Assembly (NCBI RefSeq): GCF_051175565.1
Contig: NZ_CP195105.1
Span: 1,798,001 to 1,862,000 of the forward strand
Direction of reading: 5' to 3'
Source: Daejeonia sp002484105
GTDB lineage: Bacteria > Bacteroidota > Bacteroidia > Flavobacteriales > Weeksellaceae
Length of the DNA stretch: 64,000 nucleotides
Shown: positions 58,275 through 64,000 of the stretch, in pieces
Numbering within the stretch: position 1 is the stretch's first letter
How the letters are laid out: every line of letters begins with the position of its first letter
Made by a program: the position numbers and the translations under genes
Notes under the pieces: generated by a model
Told to the model about the DNA's origin: nothing
Seen by the model: the letters and a program-made list of their open reading frames with translations, nothing else
Database searches by the model: none

Positions 58275-59447
58275 ATGAACACAAAATTTCAGCCCGTCAG
58301 CCTGCAGGACTGGGAACAAACGGTCCTTAAACAGTTGAAAACCGATGATATTTACAGTATTTTGGAAAAAGAAAATCTGGAAGGTCTGCAGATTCGCCCA
58401 TATTATGCTTCTTCCGTGCATGCGATGCCCACTCTCCCGAAAGTGGAAGAAAGCACTCATCTGGTATCGCCTTTCTGTGAAGAATGGCAGGATGAAGCCT
58501 ATGCGTTTCTGCTCAAACAAAATATCACCGGACTTGAGAATAAAACATTTTTTATAGACCATCCCGAGCTTGCAGAACATATAATCCCTGAAGACAGCAA
58601 TGCTTACCTGTGTCTTATCGATATCGCAGATGATAATGCCGGTACATTGAACCTTCAGTTGGGAAAGGAATTGCTTGCGAAAGGTTTTGACAGAAGCCTG
58701 TGTGTGGATATTTCGTTTCACCAGAATGCAGGAGCAGGAATTGTACAGCAGCTTGCATTTGCTCTCGGCAAAGCCAAAGAACTTACGGAAGTTTTTGGTC
58801 CGCAAGTTCTTGATCAGCTGGTGTTCCGGATGGCAACAGGTGCCAATTATTTCTTTGAAATTGCCAAAATAAGAGCCTTCAAAATTCTGTTCAATCAGTT
58901 TTCAAAGGAATTTGGGCGGGATGATATTCCCTATATCTTTGCGGAAACTTCGCTGCGCAACAAATCGCTTCATGACGAAGAAAATAATCTGATCCGCTCG
59001 ACACTTGAACTTGCTGCAGCAATGATCGGGGGAGCAGATGCAGTATATTCCAACAGCTATAAAATTGAAAATGCAAGTCCGCTTTCGGACGAGATATCCT
59101 TCAAACAGCAGATTGTTCTCGCGTACGAAAGTATTATCAACGTATTCCAAGATGCTGCCAGTGGAAGTTATTATGTGGAAGAACTCACCCATCAGATGGC
59201 AGAAAAAGCATGGGATTATTTTCTGAAAACTGAAGAAAGCGGTGGCTACCTTGCCTCAGTCAGGAATGGTAAAATACAGAAAGCAGTTTATGAACATGCT
59301 GTGGCTGAGCAGCAGTGGGTGGAAGAAGGAAAAATAAAACTGGTGGGGGTGAATATCTATCCGAAACTGGAACTGAAGAAACCAGCAGCCGAACTATATT
59401 CAGAATACGAACTGAAGCCCGTACGCTGGGCCGAAGCATACGAATAA
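58275..59447 (+). CDS. mutA: Methylmalonyl-CoA mutase small-subunit-like protein
   Basis: The 390-residue protein belongs to the mutase beta-barrel family (LQIRPYYAS opening, GANYFFEIAKIRAFKILFNQFSKEFG, ETSLRNKSLHDEENNLIRSTLELAAAMIGGADAVYSNSY and YYVEELTHQMAEKAWDYF). It lacks the C-terminal cobalamin-binding domain with DxHxxG, as small subunits do. It pairs with a large subunit MutB in interconverting succinyl-CoA and (R)-methylmalonyl-CoA. No large-subunit gene is found in this window; it may lie elsewhere. It stands 18 bp after the DivIC-like gene and 10 bp before a methyltransferase. Confidence 0.88.
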   Translation: MNTKFQPVSLQDWEQTVLKQLKTDDIYSILEKENLEGLQIRPYYASSVHAMPTLPKVEESTHLVSPFCEEWQDEAYAFLLKQNITGLENKTFFIDHPELAEHIIPEDSNAYLCLIDIADDNAGTLNLQLGKELLAKGFDRSLCVDISFHQNAGAGIVQQLAFALGKAKELTEVFGPQVLDQLVFRMATGANYFFEIAKIRAFKILFNQFSKEFGRDDIPYIFAETSLRNKSLHDEENNLIRSTLELAAAMIGGADAVYSNSYKIENASPLSDEISFKQQIVLAYESIINVFQDAASGSYYVEELTHQMAEKAWDYFLKTEESGGYLASVRNGKIQKAVYEHAVAEQQWVEEGKIKLVGVNIYPKLELKKPAAELYSEYELKPVRWAEAYE

Positions 59448-59457
59448 AAAAAATCTT

Positions 59458-60609
59458 TTGCTTAACAACCGTATATTTTTACCCGAAATACAGATCTTTA
59501 TCCGAGCAAATCTCCATGCAGATTTGCACTCTTTGTTGCTGAAAAAATCACCTTTCCAGGAAGTTTCGATGCCTGAAATTGTTCAGCAGATCAAGGGATG
59601 GCAGGTTGCTGCTAAGAAATTTCCTTTTATGCTCCATGACGGGATTTTTTTTCCCGCAGGTCTCAGTCTGGAGCAGTCCAGTTCCGAAGCCACGGCGCGG
59701 TATAAAGCCTCTTTGGCAGCAGGAAAGACCTTTGCCGATCTGACGTCAGGTTTTGGTATTGATGCCTTTTTTCTGGCCGGGAATTTTTCTGAGGTAAGTC
59801 TTGTGGAACAAAATACTGAGTTACTTGAAATTGTACGCCATAACTGGGGAATTTTTGGACGAAAGGCATATTTCATCAACCAATCAGCAGAAACTTTTCT
59901 GAAAAAAGTCAATCACCGTTTCGACTGGATTTTTCTGGATCCTGCACGTCGCAATGCGTTCCGGAAGAAGGTTTTTTTGCTCGAAGATCTTTCACCTGAT
60001 ATCCTTCAGTTGCAGGGACTGATGAAAGAAAAAGCAGACAATATCATGGTGAAGCTGTCTCCGCTCATTGATATTTCATATCTGGTTCATACCTTGGAAA
60101 ATATTGCAGAAATCCATATCATTGCGGTAAAAAATGAGGTGAAGGACCTACTGGTCATTATGCAGAAAGATGGGGTTGCAAATACGAAAATAGTAAGCAT
60201 AAATCTTGAAAGTAACGAGCCAGCTTTTTCATTTCTTTTTGGGGAAGAAAAGGAAGCCGTTGCAGAGTATTCGGAAGCGCAGAGGTTTCTTTATATTCCG
60301 AACAATGGCGTTCTGAAATCCGGTTTTTTTAACGGACTGGCAGCGCAATTTTCTCTCCGGAAACTTCATCCCAATACCCATCTCTATACCTCAGACCAAA
60401 AACTGGACAGTTTCCCGGGTAGAATTCTTGAAGTGGAAAAAGTACACCCTAAAGCCCTGATAAGAGGCAGCAAATGGAATATTATATCCAAAAATTATCC
60501 GCTCAAACCTGATATATTGCGCAAAAAATATCATCTTCAGGATGGGGGCAGCCGCTATCTGGTGTTTACGGAAGACAAGAGTGGAAAAATCATTCTGGCT
60601 TCACGATAA
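59458..60609 (+). CDS. SAM-dependent methyltransferase with THUMP-like C-terminal domain
   Basis: A 383-residue protein of the type with an N-terminal helical part, a class I methyltransferase core and a C-terminal THUMP-like/ferredoxin-like domain seen in Bacteroidetes. The core shows motif I FADLTSGFGIDAFFLA (94-100 core) and motif IV DPARRN (161-166), like RNA methyltransferases of the RlmA/Trm group. The probable substrate is RNA; no target can be named. The TTG at 59458 is used as start, since the next ATG (residue 38) would cut the family's N-terminus. It starts 10 bp after the mutase gene. Confidence 0.8.
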   Translation: MLNNRIFLPEIQIFIRANLHADLHSLLLKKSPFQEVSMPEIVQQIKGWQVAAKKFPFMLHDGIFFPAGLSLEQSSSEATARYKASLAAGKTFADLTSGFGIDAFFLAGNFSEVSLVEQNTELLEIVRHNWGIFGRKAYFINQSAETFLKKVNHRFDWIFLDPARRNAFRKKVFLLEDLSPDILQLQGLMKEKADNIMVKLSPLIDISYLVHTLENIAEIHIIAVKNEVKDLLVIMQKDGVANTKIVSINLESNEPAFSFLFGEEKEAVAEYSEAQRFLYIPNNGVLKSGFFNGLAAQFSLRKLHPNTHLYTSDQKLDSFPGRILEVEKVHPKALIRGSKWNIISKNYPLKPDILRKKYHLQDGGSRYLVFTEDKSGKIILASR

Positions 60610-60635
60610 AAACCTCACCCGAAGTCCGGATGAGG
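60608..60635 (-). terminator. Terminator after the 60657 gene
   Basis: On the minus strand CCTCATCCGGA pairs with TTCGGGTGAGG (one mismatch) and is followed by TTTTTATC; it lies between convergent genes. Confidence 0.65.
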
Positions 60636-60656
60636 CTAAGTGCAGATATTGGTTTT

Positions 60657-61019
60657 TTATTTTCCAAAGGTGACCTCGTCGTCAATTCCTTCAGAATCGG
60701 AGGTATCGACATTAATTCCCGGTGCATTGGAAACTTCGGTTTTTGCGCGTTCTTCAATCATTTTTTTAAGAACTTCAAAAGAGGGGTTCTTCAGGTTTTC
60801 AAAAAAATAGGAAGCCGAAACATGATGAAGTCCGAAAACTTCTTTTACGCTTTTTGCTTCTGCTTCATCTTTGATATTCACGCTGGTCAGGTAGGTATCG
60901 GTTTCATCACTCAGAAAGACGGTGAAATCTTTGTTGTCAAATCCTGCTTTATTCAGATCGCTTTCTAATTTTTTGTAGTCGTCTTTTTTACTGAAATAGC
61001 CTGCAATAATATTTGTCAT
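60657..61019 (-). CDS. Conserved hypothetical protein, possibly stress-related
   Basis: A 120-residue acidic soluble protein starting MTNIIAGYFSKKDDYKKLESDL. The first half looks like a ferredoxin-like beta-alpha-beta unit as in small general-stress-type proteins (a strand, then a helix with LxxDLxxAGF, then DFTVFLSDE). The second half has a helix YFFENLKNPSFEVLKKMIEER and an acidic tail. No catalytic residues are seen. It stands alone between acs and the methyltransferase with its own terminator. The stress link is from general likeness only and weak. Confidence 0.65.
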   Translation of the reverse strand: MTNIIAGYFSKKDDYKKLESDLNKAGFDNKDFTVFLSDETDTYLTSVNIKDEAEAKSVKEVFGLHHVSASYFFENLKNPSFEVLKKMIEERAKTEVSNAPGINVDTSDSEGIDDEVTFGK

Positions 61020-61134
61020 AGTGTCAAAATTTTAATGAATAGATTAACAAAAACCATACTAAACCTGTTGGTTTCAGATAAAATTTGCTTCACACTGCAA
61101 ATTTATTTTTCCCTTTTGCCACTTTTGTAAAACG

Positions 61135-61165
61135 GCAGCCCTCAACTGATTACGGAGGGCTGCCT
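61135..61165 (-). terminator. Terminator of acs
   Basis: GGCAGCCCTC and GAGGGCTGCC form a perfect 10-bp stem with an 11-base loop; on the minus strand GTTTTAC follows. It sits 28 bp after the acs stop. Confidence 0.75.
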
Positions 61166-61193
61166 ATGGATGAATGTTTTAAAGGGAACAGGA

Positions 61194-63104
61194 TTATGAG
61201 ATCCTTTCGTTTTTTATTTCGTCTACAATTTCAGGGTTCAGCAGTGTGGTAGTATCTCCAAAATTGTTGAAATCGCCTTCGGCAATCTTCCGGAGGATGC
61301 GGCGCATGATTTTTCCGGAGCGTGTTTTGGGAAGTCCGGATACAAACTGGATTTTGTCAAGCTTGGCAATCGGACCGACTGTTTCGGTAATCAGTTGGTT
61401 GATTTCTTTTCTCAGATTGTCTTTGTTGCGGTCTTCTCCGGTTTCTTTCAGGATGACATATCCGTAGAGTGCATTTCCTTTGATATCGTGAGGGTAGCCC
61501 ACAATAGCCGATTCTGCAACGGCAGGATGCAGGTTGATGCTGTCTTCAATCGGTGCGGTACCGAGGTTGTGTCCGGATACGATAATCACATCATCCACAC
61601 GCCCGGTGATACGGTAATAGCCTACCTCATCGCGAAGCGCACCATCGCCGGTGAAATATTTGCCTGGAAAGGCGGTGAAATAGGTTTCTTTGTACCGCTG
61701 GTGATCGCCCCAGATGGTTCTTGCAATACCCGGCCATGGAAAACGGATACAAAGGTTGCCGTCCACCTGGTTTCCGGTGATTTCGTTGCGCTTTTCGTCC
61801 ATCAGCACGGGCTGTATTCCCGGTAGTGGCAGTGTGGCATACGTTGGTTTGGTTGGTGTGACGAATGGTATAGGCGATATCATAATGCCGCCGGTTTCGG
61901 TCTGCCACCATGTATCAACAACGGGACATTTTTTCTTGCCTACATGGTCATTGTACCAGTGCCAGGCTTCATCATTGATGGGTTCGCCAACAGAGCCTAT
62001 GACTTTCAGAGAACTCAAGTCGTGTTTTTCCACCCATTCGTAGCTTTCTTTTGCAAGAGAACGGATGGCTGTAGGTGCAGTATAAAACTGATTTACCCTG
62101 TGCTTTTCAATGACTTCCCAAAATCTGTCTGGCTCCGGATAGGTGGGTACGCCTTCAAAGATGACGGTGGTGGCACCGTTCAGAAGTGGCCCATAGACAA
62201 TATAAGAATGGCCGGTAATCCAGCCAATATCGGCCGTACACCAATAGACATCATTTTCGCGGTAGTTAAAGACGTTTTTGAAGGTGTAGGCGGTATAAAC
62301 CATATATCCAGCGCAGGTGTGCAACATTCCCTTAGGCTTCCCGGTCGAGCCTGAAGTGTACAAAATGAAAAGCGGATCTTCGGCATCCATAATTTTTGTG
62401 ACAAAATCCGAAGAGGCTTTTTCATAAAGCGCATCAAGGAAAATATCGCGCCCTTCCTTCATTTTTACCTCGGTATGGGTACGTTTTATGACGAGAACTT
62501 TCTCTACAGAAGGACATTTTTCCACCGCTTCATCAATGATGCCTTTCAGATCGATGGCTTTGTTTCCCCGGAAACTTCCGTCGGACGTAATGATGAGTTT
62601 TGCCGTACAGTCGTTCACGCGGGAGGCAACTGCTGAAGCGGAAAATCCTGCAAAAATAACAGAATGTACGGCCCCCATTTTGGCACAGGCGAGCATGGCA
62701 ACCGCCAGTTCCGGGATCATTGGAAGATAGATGCAGACACGGTCTCCCTTCCTGACACCCAGCTCTGTCAGTACATTGGCCATTTTACATACTCTTTCGT
62801 GCAGGTCGCGGTAAGAGATATACTGTGCTTCTTCTTTCGGGTTATTGGGTTCCCAGATGATTGCAGTTTTGTCTCCACGCTCTGCAAGATGGCGGTCCAG
62901 ACAGTTTTTTGCAATGTTCAGTTTTGCATTTTTAAACCATTTTATTTTGGCTTCTTCCATGTCAAACTCGACCACTTTCGTCCATCGCTGATACCACATA
63001 AAATTTTCATCGGCAATTTTGTCCCAGAATTTCTTTGGGTTTTTGATGGATTTTTTGTACTGTTTGAAGTAATCCGGCAGGTCAAGAATTGAATAATTTC
63101 TCAT
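61194..63104 (-). CDS. acs: Acetyl-CoA synthetase
   Basis: The 636-residue AMP-forming synthetase of normal length has LYTSGSTGKPKGMLHT (P-loop), VDTWWQTETGG (A5 motif), YFTGDGALRDEVGYYRITGRVDD (hinge Asp region) and the C-terminal PKTRSGKIMRR with the regulatory lysine that is acetylated in many bacteria. It activates acetate to acetyl-CoA through acetyl-AMP. It lies 86 bp after a second acyl-CoA synthetase on the same strand, so the two may be co-transcribed; it fits with the fatty-acid and acetate use seen elsewhere in the window. Confidence 0.96.
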   Translation of the reverse strand: MRNYSILDLPDYFKQYKKSIKNPKKFWDKIADENFMWYQRWTKVVEFDMEEAKIKWFKNAKLNIAKNCLDRHLAERGDKTAIIWEPNNPKEEAQYISYRDLHERVCKMANVLTELGVRKGDRVCIYLPMIPELAVAMLACAKMGAVHSVIFAGFSASAVASRVNDCTAKLIITSDGSFRGNKAIDLKGIIDEAVEKCPSVEKVLVIKRTHTEVKMKEGRDIFLDALYEKASSDFVTKIMDAEDPLFILYTSGSTGKPKGMLHTCAGYMVYTAYTFKNVFNYRENDVYWCTADIGWITGHSYIVYGPLLNGATTVIFEGVPTYPEPDRFWEVIEKHRVNQFYTAPTAIRSLAKESYEWVEKHDLSSLKVIGSVGEPINDEAWHWYNDHVGKKKCPVVDTWWQTETGGIMISPIPFVTPTKPTYATLPLPGIQPVLMDEKRNEITGNQVDGNLCIRFPWPGIARTIWGDHQRYKETYFTAFPGKYFTGDGALRDEVGYYRITGRVDDVIIVSGHNLGTAPIEDSINLHPAVAESAIVGYPHDIKGNALYGYVILKETGEDRNKDNLRKEINQLITETVGPIAKLDKIQFVSGLPKTRSGKIMRRILRKIAEGDFNNFGDTTTLLNPEIVDEIKNERIS

Positions 63105-63190
63105 ATATATTCAGTATTTTTTGATGTTAGTGTCTAAAAATAAAAATTTTAATTTAAATGATGTTTAATTTTTTACAGAATGTCCGGTTT

Positions 63191-64000
63191 TTAAGAGATG
63201 CTCCGGTATTCTTTAAGTTTTTCTTCTATTTCATCAACGATGCTTTCATCATCGATAGTAGAGGGGATCTGATATTCCTTTCCGTCGAGCATGGTACGGA
63301 TCAGTTTCCGTAGGATTTTGCCCGAACGGGTTTTAGGAAGCCGTTTCACCGTCATCACGTTTTTCAGGGAGGCAACAGCTCCGATTTTTTCGCGTACAAT
63401 GGTGATGACTTCTTTTTCTAGGGCTTCTTCACTGATGCTGGAGCCGGACTTCATCACGACCAGGGCAAAAGGAACCTGCCCCTTGAGGTCGTCTTCTACA
63501 CCGACAACGCAGCATTCTGCTACATGTCGGTGGCCCGATACGGCTTCTTCCATCTCTGCTGTAGAAAGTCTGTGACCGGATACATTGATAATGTCATCCA
63601 CACGTCCGGTTACGAAAATATATCCGTCTTCGTCCTGTATCGCTCCGTCTCCCGAAAAATAATATCCCGGAAATCTCGACAGATATCCAAATTTGAAACG
63701 TTCCGGATCTCTCCAGATACCCATCAGTGTACCCGGCGGCAGGGGAAGTCTGATGACAAGAAGCCCTTCATGATGGGGCTCGAGTTCGTAGCCTTCATCG
63801 TCAAAAATTTTAATATCAAATCCCGGGACGGGTTTTCCTGCAGATGCTCTTTTGATGACTGGATCTTCTACGCCGGGCATCAGAGAGAGCATCGGCCATC
63901 CGCTTTCTGTCTGCCACCAGTGGTCAATGGCGGGTACGCCGACCTTCTCCTCGTACCAGTCGAGTGTGGCAACATCGCATCTTTCGCCAGCAAGGAATTG
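63191..64000 (-). CDS. Propionate/acetate-CoA ligase, ACSS3/PrpE-like (C-terminal part)
   Basis: The frame is open from 63191 to the right edge, so the N-terminal two thirds lie outside (270 codons including the stop are seen). It opens QFLAGERCDVATLDWYE, the ACSS3/PrpE-type text, then HWWQTESGWPM (A5 motif), YYFSGDGAIQDEDGYIFVTGRVDD and the C-terminal PKTRSGKILRK lysine. The FLAGER sentence separates it from the neighbouring acetyl-CoA synthetase (which has GSVGEPIN) and points to propionate-type acids. Together with the mutase subunit it could feed propionyl-CoA metabolism; that link is inference. Confidence 0.9.
   Translation of the reverse strand, partial: QFLAGERCDVATLDWYEEKVGVPAIDHWWQTESGWPMLSLMPGVEDPVIKRASAGKPVPGFDIKIFDDEGYELEPHHEGLLVIRLPLPPGTLMGIWRDPERFKFGYLSRFPGYYFSGDGAIQDEDGYIFVTGRVDDIINVSGHRLSTAEMEEAVSGHRHVAECCVVGVEDDLKGQVPFALVVMKSGSSISEEALEKEVITIVREKIGAVASLKNVMTVKRLPKTRSGKILRKLIRTMLDGKEYQIPSTIDDESIVDEIEEKLKEYRSIS

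Noticed and set aside
1..64000. rRNA, tRNA, CRISPR array, replication origin or prophage
   Set aside because: I read the intergenic regions on both strands for tRNA T-loop text, regularly spaced 25-40 bp repeats and phage genes and found none; a short RNA gene could still be missed without tRNAscan or Infernal.

Overview
The window looks like a chromosomal segment of a Flavobacteriia bacterium of the Chryseobacterium/Elizabethkingia type (Weeksellaceae). The grounds are a SusC/SusD pair, a GLPGLI-family protein, a CusA-TolC fusion pump, a DnaE with a fused N-terminal exonuclease, YpdA (bacillithiol-type chemistry), four-helix-bundle 'S23' proteins, and promoters of the Bacteroidetes form TTG-N19-TAnnTTTG without Shine-Dalgarno sequences. 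I saw no rRNA, tRNA, CRISPR array or phage genes.

Layout. (1) 1-9962, all minus strand: an N-terminal fragment of a FUSC-type membrane protein, then a dense cluster of amide-bond chemistry. The cluster holds a GCS2/YbdK-type carboxylate-amine ligase, three ATP-grasp-like ligases, a class I glutamine amidotransferase, two alpha/beta-hydrolase esterases (one with a CBM48-like domain) and an M17 aminopeptidase. It reads as a ribosome-independent peptide or amide pathway of unknown product, and is my main candidate for an undescribed system. (2) 10195-13622: exported proteins, including a large L-type-lectin/TSP3 surface protein. (3) 14059-16898: a VanZ-like protein, the CbpA/CbpM chaperone pair and YpdA. 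(4) 16940-22397: an AT-rich accessory island bounded by two near-identical 55-56 bp direct repeats that carry the ypdA 3' end and its terminator. Inside are a small secreted-protein/GLPGLI operon, a complete IS4-family element with a 9-bp target duplication, a frameshifted TPR-HTH regulator and an NTF2-like protein. (5) 22451-28972: a Fur-family regulator and a heavy-metal RND efflux operon. (6) 29097-31622: a hypothetical protein and convergent ligA. (7) 31874-38661: a SusC-SusD-GDPD-calcineurin phosphoesterase operon preceded by six TT(T/A)A-type repeats spaced exactly 11 nt, like a PHO-box array; this suggests an organophosphate uptake locus. (8) 38897-45793: the ammonium channel, dnaE and a CatA-like acetyltransferase. 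(9) 45952-52701: a beta-oxidation operon (MarR, HAD-ECH fusion, thiolase, acyl-CoA dehydrogenase). Two four-helix-bundle genes framed by inverted repeats sit in its gaps, resembling 23S rRNA intervening sequences moved into an mRNA. (10) 52883-56521: a FecCD-type ABC permease and ATPase with a TlpA-like lipoprotein, divergent from a 2Fe-2S flavin reductase. (11) 56518-64000: SanA-like protein, uridine kinase, DivIC-like protein, methylmalonyl-CoA mutase small subunit, THUMP-like methyltransferase, acetyl-CoA synthetase and part of a second acyl-CoA synthetase.

Functionally the segment combines housekeeping genes (ligA, dnaE, udk, cell division, chaperones) with carbon scavenging (fatty acids, acetate/propionate), phosphorus and nitrogen acquisition, metal export, and two accessory zones (the ligase cluster and the repeat-bounded island). 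Family calls are from reading motifs by eye; no database search was run.
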